From contig JARFXM010000011.1 in the NCBI GenBank assembly GCA_029532625.1, positions 744,001 to 808,000 of the forward strand: DNA of 64,000 nt, in the 5' to 3' direction. This DNA is from Lomentospora prolificans (Eukaryota > Ascomycota > Sordariomycetes > Microascales > Microascaceae). The notes under the pieces were generated by a model. It was not told the DNA's origin. It searched no databases and worked only from the letters and a program-made list of their open reading frames with translations. A program made the position numbers and the translations under genes. This document shows, one piece after another, positions 1 to 11,132 of this stretch (position 1 is the first letter of the stretch; each line of letters begins with the position of its first letter).

Positions 1-544
1 GCGAGTTCTTCAATTCTGGCCATTATACACTCAGTAGCCATTTTCTAGATCGATGCGATTGCATTAGGGTCCGTCGAACTTGCCTGGATTGGTAGTCATG
101 AAGTCATAATATATATTCTGGACTGGCTAATATGGATCGGGGCACTACGTCCTTATGCCCTTTGGGGGTGCAATGCGATTCTTTTGTTCAACGCATTGCG
201 CATTGTGGAGAGTGTAAGCGCGAACACTTTCAGTGTTCTAAACTTAAGGGCAAAACAACAACTGGAGGACAAGAACCTCGTCCGGAATATTTGGTGTTCG
301 GCGACATGACGGGGTTGGAAGCTCGGCGGGTTCTTCGCTCTTTGACCGAGATGAATTCCGCCGACAAGAAATTCGCCGATGTAGTCGTTAGGAATATCTA
401 AGGACGTGAGGCATCACGTTCCTCAAATTATCCGGTTAACTAATTGGGCAAAAGTTGCCAGAGAATATCTGAAAAGCACTAACGCCGCATGACTTTTGAA
501 GCAATTGAGTACGCTAACCAATTATTGTCACTTTACAATTCCCG
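1..544. other. Left-edge region without a supported gene
   Basis: A reading frame of 89 codons (132-401, plus strand) is open, but its product has no motif I recognise and no clear splice partners. It could be the tail of a gene cut by the window edge or chance. Nothing else is visible here apart from presumed promoter sequence of the EthD gene. Confidence 0.3.
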
Positions 545-1078
545 ATGGCCGACCAACCGCAAGAACAAACGAAGCAGCCACAGCTTGAGACGCTGCTCAA
601 GTTCTCGGTTCAACATTACCGAAAAGAGGGCGTTTTAGAGGAAGACTTTGCGCGATGGTATCGGGAAGATCACATTCCGCTGGTAGTTCCTATCATGGAC
701 AAGCACAACATCGTGCGGTATTCCCTGGTAAGGCGGTTGCCGGACTCAATGGTCGCTTCCTTATGCCACTGGTATCGAGACGCTAACAGTCCCCTTTAGT
801 ATCTGATCCCATCTGTGATGCGCGCCGCATTCGGGGATGAGTTGCAAAACAAGTTAGGCAAGACAGGCTGGGAAATGAGCCCATTTGACGCCGTCACTAC
901 GTACTGGGTGCGCAACCCAGATGACATGCGCGGGCTTTTGGCTGACCCAGACTGGACGGGAAAGATGGGGGCGAATGAAGAGGGTTGGATCGATACAGAG
1001 AGAGCTACGGTGATGGCAGGCTTCGAAACCATATACATTCAAGACGGCAAGATTGTGAATCTCGATATCCACAAGTGA
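545..1078 (+). CDS. EthD-domain protein (small dimeric alpha/beta barrel)
   Basis: Two exons, 545-727 and 800-1078, give a 153-residue protein. The 72-nt intron has a GTAAGG donor, a GCTAAC branch-like site and a TTTAG acceptor, and joins in phase 0. The sequence shows the EthD pattern: a pair reading RWYREDHIPL near residue 40, followed by a ferredoxin-like half with GWIDTERATVMAG. EthD proteins of this size occur in fungal aromatic polyketide clusters, where some act as decarboxylases or cyclases of anthrone/anthraquinone intermediates (TpcK/AgnL1 type); others have no known role. It precedes a small membrane protein and a Zn2Cys6 regulator on the same strand. Family assignment is fairly firm; the reaction is inference. 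Confidence 0.82.
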
Positions 1079-1613
1079 TATAGGGAGTTCACAAACGGCA
1101 TGGAATTTACATTAAGACGGGTTGTGTAACAAAGCTAGTTTATATGCCGACAGACGGCCTATGATGCATTTCCGACTCCACGCTTCTAGAGCCTGTTCGA
1201 ACTAGTTGTCGAGGCCAATGATGATACTTAACGGTCAGCTTTCGTAAAAGACTATAGGCATAGTATTGGCAAATTCTAACGTAGGACAGCTGCAATGGAG
1301 ATTTGTGGTTGTCTGAGCTAAGCGCCTCGGAGCACGGATGTCCTGCTGGTCCGGAGTTCGGTGGGTTTTTGCATCGGTTCTAGACGCCCCAGCACTCTGG
1401 CTTGGAATCTACCGAGCACCGCAAGGATCATACGTTGGTTTACGGATATGAGGCGAGAGTGCGGTCCAGGTCTTGTCATTGAGCGGCGAATGCCGGTTAA
1501 GAAATTTGATATGTAGGACGCCTAAGCCACCCATCACCACTGATAATTACCAACTACTAGGTCTTCTGCCCTACTTTCGGTGATGCAAACACTACAGAAC
1601 CCTATTAGCAAAT
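1079..1613. other. Intergenic region
   Basis: 535 bases between two same-strand genes. No long frame, repeat or recognisable RNA gene is visible. It presumably holds the EthD terminator and the promoter of the membrane-protein gene. Confidence 0.5.
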
Positions 1614-2153
1614 ATGGCATCCGCTCTTCTTCTCCTACGAGTGGCACCTTTGGTAGCAACAACCTCCGCCATCACCTATACATTCAGCGAGCATATCTTC
1701 CAATACCCATGGTCGACCCTCCCATCTTCACTTCATCCCTCCGCAAACGCCATCCTTCCACAATACACTTCATCTTGGGTCCCACCTGGAACCTACGGCC
1801 TCATTGCAGTGGCGTATCCCGTTACATGGGCCACCACTATCGCCAATCTAATCGTGCGCGATGAGCACTTTGATTACCGATACCGAGAGGACGACAATGG
1901 CTCTGGAAGGAAGACGGCTCAAGTCGCATGGGCCTTGTATTTGTCCGGTCTTGTGTTGACAGTGGCTCACATGGCATGGGGCCACCGCGCGATGACACTC
2001 TTGGGACGAATTCGAAAGACCGGCGGAGAGGATGAGAAAGACCACGTGGATACGATTGCGACGTGGGTCCGTTTGAATTGGGTGAGGGGTCTGGCGTCAG
2101 ATTTCCCTGCATGGCTTTGTTTCTTTGTTGGATTCGTGATTTCGAGAGGATGA
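1614..2153 (+). CDS. Small integral membrane protein, possibly DUF1772/anthrone-oxygenase-like
   Basis: A single uninterrupted frame of 179 residues. It has about four hydrophobic segments: near residues 3-20, 60-80, 103-122 and 160-178. The N-terminus LLLLRVAPLVATTSAITY and a C-terminal block WVRLNWVRGLASDFPAW recall the DUF1772 family, whose fungal members (HypC type) oxidise anthrones. In characterised clusters DUF1772 and EthD proteins often sit together, and here one lies 535 bases downstream of an EthD gene on the same strand. The similarity is by eye only and the protein could belong to another small four-helix family. No polyketide synthase of the matching type is in the window. Confidence 0.6.
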   Translation: MASALLLLRVAPLVATTSAITYTFSEHIFQYPWSTLPSSLHPSANAILPQYTSSWVPPGTYGLIAVAYPVTWATTIANLIVRDEHFDYRYREDDNGSGRKTAQVAWALYLSGLVLTVAHMAWGHRAMTLLGRIRKTGGEDEKDHVDTIATWVRLNWVRGLASDFPAWLCFFVGFVISRG

Positions 2154-2909
2154 CACATTCGCTATGATACAAAACGCGTAGAGTTATTGTATATTCCAGG
2201 ACTCACATAGCTGAAGAGTAGAACATTTACCATCAATGACTCCCTATAGCCGTACCTCCGGGAAGAAGAAAAGCCGCGGCCATATATATTAATAGTCACC
2301 ACGCTACAGCTACAAGGTCTCTCTGCCTGTGCAAGACTACGTGAACCTTGCTCTCATCACAAATGTATTGATTAATGATGATTGGGAACATCGAGGACGT
2401 CTTGGTTACTTCCTAGGGCTATAAAGGCAAAGCCTCCTTCGAGATACTTAGAAATTGTAGCTGTACAGGTTGAGTAGTTCTTGAGGTCCCAAGAGCGCTG
2501 AAAGTCAGGACTAGTCGGAATCGGGATTCTTCCTTCCAATGTACCGAGGCATCCACGATAATACCAGGGTACGTTGTACCAAGGTAGGTAATGCAACGAT
2601 GTGCCGTCACATTCGTACATCGATGTATCTGCGTGTCTGACCACTGTTAGCAGCTGGCATGCCAATTGATTGAAACCGACCTCGGAATAAAAGAGTCAGA
2701 TTGATTCCGATCCCGACAGCACGAACTTGGCTCAATCAACATTGCGATGATCACCGTCAATCGCGGTCCTGCCTTCCCTTCTCGACTTGGCTGATTATTC
2801 GCTCGTCCTTTCGGACCCTGGAAAAGCGCCCCGTACCTGGCTAACTCATGACAGAGTGCGTACAGTGCAGAACAGATCATTCCGATTATTCCCGAGAATA
2901 GTTGGCAAC
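2154..2909. other. Intergenic region upstream of the Zn2Cys6 gene
   Basis: 756 bases. A minus-strand frame of 97 codons (2372-2665) has a cysteine spacing faintly like a WSC domain but no second half, so I do not call it. An in-frame ATG at 2787 could extend the downstream regulator by 41 residues. Confidence 0.4.
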
Positions 2910-5429
2910 ATGCGATCGACGCCCTCTTGCCATTGGTGCCGGTATGTCTATACAATGGGGTCTTTCACGATCCGCCTACGGAACAAATAAAATGCCGAGC
3001 CGGGTGTGGTTTCTTACTGGGACTGACCGTTGTCGAAACGTATCTAAATCCTTAGGAAATCGAAGGTGAAATGCTCTCAGCATGACGGGGACAATCCCTG
3101 CCGACTCTGTCTCCGAGCCGGCCGCTCGCGAGATCAGTGCGTCCTCGAGAAACTAACTCCCCGGCCAAGGCGAGCACTGAGATCGTCTGGAGCGGTAACC
3201 GCGAGCCCAACTCCGGCGCCGGGTTCTAGTACACCCTTGACCCACGCAACGACGGCGGCAACCTGTCCGACTCCATCTGGCGATACCAGGAATCTTGGCC
3301 AACTTTCCTCGAGTCGGGACTTACCTTTATACCTCAAGGAACCCATCCTACGGGATATCCCGGAAACCACCATCATGGAAGCGGTGGAGACCATTCCTCG
3401 CATGTTCCCCGACCTAAGCTTTATTCATGTTGCCGACTTCCTCCGGCAGCTACGAACGTCTCCAGAGCGCATCATTGTGCTGAAACTGGCTGCCATTCTC
3501 GCACTATCCGCCAGGCTCAAGCCATCCCTATTAGCTAACATGGGAGGTTCACGCAAGTCAAGCCAGCAGTTTTCTGCCTTTACACAGCAGAATCTCTGGC
3601 CGCACCTGGTGCAGGAACCGCACACAGATATAATCCACTGTCTTTTGCTTATTGCGCAGTATGAGTGGGGCGACGGTAACGGCTTCGCTGCATGGATGTA
3701 CTCAGGTGCGTTACCATCGGTTGGCGTGTGGCTTGATAATAGCCGTCATCAGTCTGTCTCAAGTTCTGACTGGTGATACTGTAGGGATGGCAGCTCGCAT
3801 GCTGCAAGGGCTCCAGGCTGCATCCGACTCACTTCTACCATGCGCGCGCGACGCAGCCCAGGAGGTGCAAGGGCGTGAAGCGGTATGGAGGCGAGAAATT
3901 CAGTGGAGGACTACCTGGGCCTGCTACGCCATGGACAGGGCGATAAGTTGTGGCAAAGACCGACCCAGCATTCTTAATTACACATCAAAGAAGATAATCA
4001 TGCCCTGTAGCGAGGACGAATTTGATCTAGGGATACCGCCTAGTAATTCAATCTCGTATGCCGAGCTTCTGGGCGCTAACTCTACGAATTTCACCAAGAG
4101 ATTTACAATATCAGACCACAGAGCTATCACCGTTCGCAGTATCGATATCTGGGCCCGGGCCTGCAAATGGGTGGCTGAAGGTGGTTGGCAGAAGCCGTCT
4201 GATAATATGAACTTGTGTCCATGGGAGGCGGAATCGGAATGGTACCAGCTAAAATCTGAAATCGATCAGTTTCGCGGTTTGCTTCATGAAAATATGAAAT
4301 ACCCACAGACTCCGGTCGCCGTCTATGTCCATCGGCGCCAAGCAGAACCATTCGCGTTTGTGAACTTGCTGCATTACCTGAGGTGAGTCTCAACCATTCC
4401 CATGCATGCCAACGACGCCTCTGTTCAGTGTCTCATTGGTCGTGGCCCACTTATAGTACCGTAATCATATATCGAGAATATCTTCCATTTGTTCCTAAGG
4501 GGCGTGGCGATCTCGACGGTCCGGTAGAACCGCTGTTGCTCCCCAGAAAAGCTCCCCCAGGGTGGTGGAAGGAGTATTACTCGATACTGTTCGACGCTGC
4601 CGCACGCATAACCGAGATCATAGCGGAGCTCAAATCGGCCCACATATCGATGATGACGCCGCAGGTTGGATACAGTGTCTTCACGGCAGCTAGCATGAAC
4701 GTATATCGCGTAGCATTTCCGTGGGCGGATCCCGGATACTCGGAGAGGCCAGACGCCGCGGAGCTGGTACGTCTAGACCTCGAGTATCTGTCTAGCTTTG
4801 AGCAAGTCTGGCCTCTTGGTAGACCGTGGGTAAGTGAATCTCAACAACGGCCTCGAAAGGGTTCTTTTACCCATATAACTGTCGAACTGCACACTAACAA
4901 ACGGCTGTCTTTCTATCTATATTAGCTCCAAGTGACGGAGCAAACCCATAAACTGTATCAACAAGTCAATTCCGGGAACTATTCTTGGAAGGACGCTCAC
5001 AAGTTCTTGCATCTTATAAAGGCCATGGTACAGTATGGTGCGGTCTACGAGTTCCGAGGCAAGAGTCGAGACGGCTCAGAAAGTGACGAGCCGGGAGCGA
5101 CTTGCAGGTTAGAAACAACCGAGGACACCAATACCACCAGAGCAGAGATATTACGCCCGCCACTGGTCAATGCGACAAATGACTTTGGCCACCCAGGCCC
5201 TTGCGATATGCACAGTAGCAATCAGCCTACCGGGCAATTTGAGTCTATGAATCCTAGCGAAGGAGTGGGACAGTTGGGGGATGACTCTATAAATAACCTC
5301 ATGAACTATTGGGGTGTGTGGGGTTTTTCGAATTTCATTGGACAGAATGCTGGTGATCCCCTCAGCTCTGTACATGGTCCGGATATGTTTGCCTCGTCTC
5401 ATGACTGGCTCGACGCCATGCAGGATTAA
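2910..5429 (+). CDS. Zn2Cys6 transcription factor
   Basis: Five exons: 2910-2941, 3056-3705, 3785-4382, 4457-4829 and 4926-5429, giving 718 residues. The first intron splits the zinc cluster. Joining CG|G restores CHWCRKSKVKC followed by CRLC and a last cysteine after nine residues, the full C-x2-C-x6-C-x8-C-x2-C-x9-C pattern at residues 8-39. The middle region carries the fungal-specific transcription-factor domain, with AWMYSGMAARM across the second splice and YLSTVIIYREYLPF across the third. I chose the ATG at 2910 because zinc clusters usually start close to the N-terminus; ATG 2787 is in frame and would add 41 residues. It is likely a pathway-specific regulator of the neighbouring metabolite genes, but its targets cannot be seen. 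Confidence 0.9.
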
Positions 5430-5713
5430 GTTTTGATGTTGGAGACTGATGAGTACGCTACAGAATACGATGAGAAGCCACCTACCCTAGAAAACCCACC
5501 AAAACAGGCAAGGCGTTTGGATGAGTTGGAGAAGGGGATACTAGCAGAGCCGAGGATGGATGGAAGCACATATCGAATCGACGAATCGACGTTCAGTCCG
5601 CCGCCGTTTGAATGAAGATGTAGATTCATCAAGCGCATATGAAGTGTGGAGAATCCTGGTACATTAGCGCGTATTAACCCTGAAATATCTAATATAATGT
5701 ATTTTATGCCAAG

Positions 5714-7118
5714 TTAGGGTTGCTTCAGACGTCCTTCCTCCCTCTCCTCCGTCCCGCTTGCCCCAGTATCGATTTCCTTGGCATCTCTAGTGGTTTTCTC
5801 GCTGCCGGTTTCCTCAGCAGGGGTTGACTTCTCCGCCACGATGCCAAACTCGGTCTCTAGGTGTTCGCGTAGAGGTATCTCTTTGACAATGAAGGCTATC
5901 AGTAGGCCGAGACCGCCAAAGCAATGCCGACCTGCCACACGAGTTGTAAGCCATCCACATAAATACTCAATACCTGCTCTTTAATCTCAGGAGTGCTATT
6001 CAGAGACTGGAGGAACTCTTTGGACGCCATGGCATAGGCACCACCATTAGCGAGAAGATTCCGAAGATCCTCGTCATCGACCCGGTGAAGGAGTGAGTTC
6101 GCATGCGAGTTGAAGACGGCTGCGGGGATGGCGACGCCCCAGATACCGCCGAAGCTTCGCACAAAACTCCAGGTAGCTGTGGCCACGGCAACGTCTTCTT
6201 CTCCCAGCGGGGCCTGAATGGCGGGCAAGGTAGTCGTGAGGAGAACGCCGCAACCGGCGGCGCCGAGGAACTGCACTGCGATCCAGAAACTGGACGAGGA
6301 GTGTTGGTCAAGCATGGAGAACACGCCATAGGCAATCATGAGAATAATGAAACCAAGGAAGTGCCAAACTCGGTAGTGACCAAACTTGGAGATGGCCCTG
6401 CCCGCCAAAATAGCGAACGGCATTGCAGCAATGGCGGTGGGTAATAACATGACACCCGAGCGCGTCGGTGAAGCTTCGAGAGCAGACTGGAAATAGAGTG
6501 GAAGAAAGTAGGAAATCCAGTAGGTCAGGATGGCGTGAACAAAAGTCAAGCCGAAGCTAGAAAGTGACGTCCGATTGGAGAAGAGCCGTAGCGGCATGGT
6601 TGGTTCTGGGATCAAAGAGGTGGACTCAATAGCGAGGAATGCTGCTAGGCCTAGTGAGCCAAGGATCAAGGGCACGAGGATCCTCCAAGACGACCAGGGA
6701 TTTTCTGTACCGCCCCATGTCAAGGCAAGGAGCACGGCCACAACCGACGCAATCAAGAGCGCGTTGCCGCTGAAATCGACACGCTTCAGGGAATTGCGGG
6801 CGGTGTCCTTTTTGTACTGGACTTTGAGTACCAGCGCCAGCAATATCAAAGCAGCGCCAGAAATGGGGAGGTTCATGTAGAAGATCCATCTCCAAGTTAC
6901 CCGCTGGGTCATCAAGCCGCCAATAACGGGACCGATAGAGATGGCGACGGCGAAAACGGAAAAGATGATGCCCATGAACTTTGGACGTTCGCGAAGGGGT
7001 ACTAGATCGCAAAAATGATTTCGATGAGCACATTAATGCCGCCGCCTCCGATTCCCTGAACAGTACGACCGGCAATGAGCATGGCCATGTTGACAGCGGC
7101 ACCAGAAATAGCTGAGCC
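5714..7118 (-). pseudogene. 5'-truncated, frameshifted MFS drug/H+ antiporter (DHA2-like)
   Basis: Minus-strand homology to 14-TM MFS exporters runs from GSAISGAAVNMAMLIAGRT (near 7118) to the stop at 5714. It includes the motif GLMTQRVTWRWIFYMNLP. Two single-base losses break the frame. Near 7010, the IIF residues are followed by DLVPLRERPKF in another frame. Near 5915, VGIALA is followed by GLGLLIAFIV in another frame. About the first 100 residues expected in this family, with the start codon and promoter, are absent. The sequence instead runs directly into the PKS-NRPS remnant on the other strand. It was probably the exporter of the product made by that synthase. It is very unlikely to encode a working transporter. 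Confidence 0.88.
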
Positions 7119-7130
7119 AGGCGAGGAATC
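7105..7130. other. Deletion/rearrangement breakpoint joining two 5'-truncated genes
   Basis: Coding homology of the MFS gene on the minus strand ends at about 7118, and that of the PKS-NRPS gene on the plus strand begins at about 7121. Both genes point outwards and both lack their 5' ends, so the promoter region and 5' halves of a divergent gene pair have been removed together. At most a few bases separate the two. Confidence 0.8.
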
Positions 7131-10100
7131 CTTACGACATTATCGTGGACATCACCGAGGCACCCGACATCACTCTGCTATCATTCACGATTCAAAAGTA
7201 CCTGTATAGTGATTCTGACACGAGATTGCTGATAAACTGGTACTTGCGCGCGTTACAAGGTTTCACAGAGGATTCAACTATCCGGACTGCTGAGTGCCCT
7301 TTGGCAAATGCTGCTGACCTTCGAGTGGCAGCCAGTCTTGGTCAAGGGGAACGAGTTGACTATCCACCGGACTGGAACATGACATTATCACATCGTATCT
7401 ATGAGATCAACAGTCAATTCCCAGATCTGCTGGCTATCAAAGACGGATCTGGAGCGGCGCTGACATACCGCCAGATGGTGGAAAGAACCGACCAGATTAC
7501 TGCTTCGCTGCACCAACTAGCCTTAAAACCCGCCAGCTACATCGCTGTATGCTTAGAGTCGGTTGCCGTTGTTGTGTGCTCCTTGCTCGCGATTAATCGA
7601 CTAGGCTTGGTTTACGTGCCTCTGGGTCTTCGTAACCCAGAGGAGAGGCTTTCCGCCATCATCTCTGACTGTCAGCCTCATGCCATCATCTGCAACGACG
7701 CTACTGTAAGCCGGGCAAACGAGCTGGTGGCTGCAGTACAAACTCCTGATATTGTTAATCTCTCATTAATTCCCACAGAGAAAGCGGACCGGAGAAGTAA
7801 CCTTGCCAAACTAGACCAACCCGGTTTTGTTATTTATACCAGCGGCTCAACTGGGACTCCGAAGGGCGCAATTCTAACCCACCGTAACATTTTGAATCAA
7901 ATATATTCCATCACAAAGTGGTACAACATTGGTCGGGAGGTTGTCCTTCAGCAAACCTTGTTTGGTTTTGACTTAGCCTTGGAGCAAATATTTCTTCCAC
8001 TCGCCAACGCAGGAACTGTCGTCATCGCGCCAAAGCAAGCGCGCGGCGATCCAATCCAGATCTCCGAAATCATGCGGTCTGAACAGGTCACCTACACCGA
8101 AATGGTTCCCTCTGAGGCGCTGTCCCTGTTGCGATACGCTTCATCAACTCTCGAGAAGGTACAGCATGGAGGTTTGCCGTTTCAGGTGGCGAAAGACTCA
8201 ACGCGCGGGTCCAACATGGGTTCAAACAGTTGAACCTCCCGAATCTCACTCTGATAAACACGTATGGTCCCGCCGAGGCGAGTTTATCCTGCACACGATG
8301 TGTCGTTCCATACCAGACTTCAAGCCAGCCTGACAGCGTCGTGGGCAAGGTTCTTCCAAACTACACTGTCCAGATTCTGGATAAAAATGGGCTGCCGGTA
8401 CCAATAGGGTTTCCAGGAGAGATTTGCATCGGAGGCGCAGGAATTGGCCTCGGCTACATCAACAGGCCAGAGGAGACGGCGAACAAGTTTGTCAAGAGCA
8501 AGATCATGACGCCGCAAGATGCCTCCAAGAAGGGTTTGGGGAGACTCTACCACAGCGGTGATAAGGGTAGGATCCTGGAGAACGGCTATCTTGAGTTCCT
8601 TGGACGCATGGACGGAGACAGCCAAGTCAAAATTCGGGGCATTCGAATCGAGCTCGACGAGATTGCCAACGTCATTATCAAGGCATCCGACGAAGTACTA
8701 ATTGATGCGGGCGTTTCCGTGCGCGGCGGTTCGGATACTTTGGTCGCCTTTGTCGTATTTGCGGCTGGCTTCACTGGGAATCGGGATGCATTCCTCGACG
8801 GATTGAAAGTCGCACTGCCTCTACCGATTTATATGTGCCCATCAATATTTGTGCCAGTCAACAACCTTCCAAGAAACGTTAATGGCAAGAAGGATAGGAC
8901 TGCAATCGACACGATACCGCTGCCGGAAACCCGAGCGAGCGGCAACAATACGACCCTCAACTCTCTTCAGCTGCGAGTGAAGGACGTGTGGGCAGAGGCA
9001 CTTCAAGGTACTTTAAAGTCCAGCGAGATTACGATGGATTCCGATTTTTTCCACATTGGGGGCAACTCTCTACTTCTCCTCAAACTTCAAACAGCACTCC
9101 ATACTACTTTCGGGCACCGTATTTCTCTCCCAGAGCTGTTCCAGTCTAGTACCTTTAGGTCAATGGTAGCCAGAATTCAGACGGCAACTGCGAGTGGTGC
9201 GGCTGTTCTGGACATGGACTGGAATAGAGAGGTCTCTTCTCTCCTGGATGGATTCGCAGAGCCGTCCGTCCGTGCCTCCTGGGGACCTCCACCTCGTGGT
9301 AATGGGTTATCCATCGTCCTTACCGGCGCAACAGGATTTCTTGGCCGCAACATCCTTGAGCGTTTGGTTGAGGATAAAACGGGTGAAGGAGGTACATTGT
9401 ATTGCCATCAGGCCGGTTAGTCAGGGAAATCCTCGACATGTCCCCATCCATAACGAGAAAGTAGTGGAATATTCCGGAGATCTATCAGAGACGATGCTAG
9501 GTCTTTCGGAAAGCGAGTTCAGTCATCTCGCCGACACCGCGCATGCCATCATTCACAATGGTGCCGACGTGTCCTTCATGAAGACATACGCCTCCCTCCG
9601 CAGGCCGAACGTCCTTTCCACAAGAGTGCTGGCGGAGATGGCTCTTTCGCGAGGCATTCCTTTCCATTTCATTTCTACGGCCTCAGTTGCTCTCTTCGCC
9701 TGTAGGAATGACGATGCTCCGTCAAGCCTTCCCGAAGTGTCGGTCGCAAGCCACATTCCCCCACCTGACGCCACCGCCAATAGTGGTTATGCGGCATCCA
9801 AGTGGGTGGGTGAAGTGCTCCTGGAGAAGATATTTTCGGATTTTTCTCTACAGACATGGATTCACAGGCCAACGAGCGTGGTTGGCGACGGGGCTCCGGC
9901 TACGGATATGATACCGATTCTGCTCAGGTATTCCAAGATGATCGGCGCGGTTCCAAAGACATATGGCATGGTTAGTGGCGTCTTTGACTTCATTCATGTT
10001 GAGAAAGCAGTGGACGGAGTTGTTGAATGTGCCCTGGGTACCGGTGGCTCGGAGCAAGATGTGGGCAAAGTCCGATTCGTCCACCATTGCAACCCGAGAA

Positions 10101-10288
10101 AGGTAGAACCTGCAGGATTCAGGCGATACATGGAGAAATCGGAAGGTAATGGGTTCGAGGAGTTAAGTATGGAAGAATGGGTCGAGAAGGCCAAAGAGGC
10201 AGGGCTTGAGGCTTTGGTATATGATTTCCTAAAGCATGCTCTCGACCAGGGTATGCCCATTCAATTACCAGTCATTCATAGGGGTTGA
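7121..10288 (+). pseudogene. PKS-NRPS hybrid remnant: condensation tail, adenylation, thiolation and reductase domains
   Basis: The first recognisable codons, RNPYDIIVDITEAPD, are the end of a condensation domain, followed by FTIQKYLY and the post-condensation linker. The adenylation domain has A3 YTSGSTGTPKG (near 7835), A5 NTYGPAE (near 8258), YHSGDKGRI, and NGKKDR. The carrier motif FHIGGNSL is near 9050. The terminal reductase has VLTGATGFLGRNI near 9315 and a YAASK motif near 9790. This order matches the C-terminal NRPS module of fungal PKS-NRPS synthases. The frame shifts near 8182, between GLPF and SGGERLNARV, and again near 9385, between LVEDKT and VKEVHCIAIRPVS. The whole PKS part and most of the condensation domain are missing. 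It is a dead gene; the adenylation substrate cannot be read with confidence. Confidence 0.92.
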
Positions 10289-11132
10289 CGAGGGAGGTGT
10301 CTGCAAATTGTGATCGTTAACTTTTTTATTGCGCATGCGTCACTTGACAACAGAACAGCTATTGAATTTATCTAAGAATGAGACGTTACTAACAGAGGTA
10401 TTCTCATATACAAACGTCCCCTTGCGCATATCTTGCAAGATGCCTGTCTTGTTCCTGTCGAACTTCGGTGTGTATGAAGGAGACGATTCTCCAGGAGAAG
10501 CCTCATTGCTAGGATCAGCTGGCCACTTAAATGACGAGCCGCAATCAATTACGGTCTCACCACGGCGTAGCTCTACGCCACCGGCAAATTATAAGCCAGC
10601 TGTCTGAAGAGACTGGCGCTAGCCCGCCCACGGCCTGTTCCATGTCACAATACCGTCCCGCGGCGCCAGTTCGGTTTAATAATCACTATCGATTAACCAG
10701 CCTGGCCATGCACCGGAAGCCTCACCGAGAAACTACTCCGTAGGGTATATTAGCTCGGATAGCCCATGCTGATCGGCGACGCCACGAAAACTGGTCAGCC
10801 CCTGCGGGTGGGCCCTCACCACGCGCCACACTACACATACTGCCTGGCCAGCAACAGTCCATACCCCTGAGCTTGTAATCCGCGCCGGACCGAAGTTAGG
10901 CCAGGAAGTTATCGAGATAGCATTGAACGATGATGTGGTGGAGGCGGGAGGATTCGACTCTCAACGGAGTGCGATGGCCCGAATTGAATTCGTCGGGTCT
11001 AGATATATAAATACCTTGTTCCATCCAGATATTTTATTCTCAAACTATTTCTCATCACCTCAACATCGACAACTCCACAACGCCTACAATCGCATCGCGC
11101 CATCATATTCAGTCTACTGTCGTTCGTTAAAA
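10289..11132. other. Intergenic region with promoter of the repeat-protein gene
   Basis: 844 bases. Short frames at 10329-10607 and 10531-10743 show no recognisable family and are not called. A TATA-type sequence lies at 11004-11010. Confidence 0.45.
11004..11010 (+). promoter_or_regulatory. TATA box of the secreted repeat-protein gene
   Basis: TATATAA lies 123 bases upstream of the ATG at 11133. It is followed by a pyrimidine- and CAA-rich leader typical of a well-expressed fungal 5' UTR. The assignment rests on position and match only. Confidence 0.55.

Noticed and set aside
2372..2665. WSC-like domain on the minus strand
   Set aside because: Only a loose cysteine and aromatic pattern; the conserved end of the domain and any neighbouring exon are missing.
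5714..7118. MFS N-terminus hidden in upstream exons
   Set aside because: The minus strand upstream of 7118 is the coding DNA of the PKS-NRPS remnant and has no long frame or start that could supply the missing helices.
7121..10288. Repeat-induced point mutation as the cause of decay
   Set aside because: Breaks are single-base length changes; I see no excess of TA-rich C-to-T changes or new stop codons typical of RIP.
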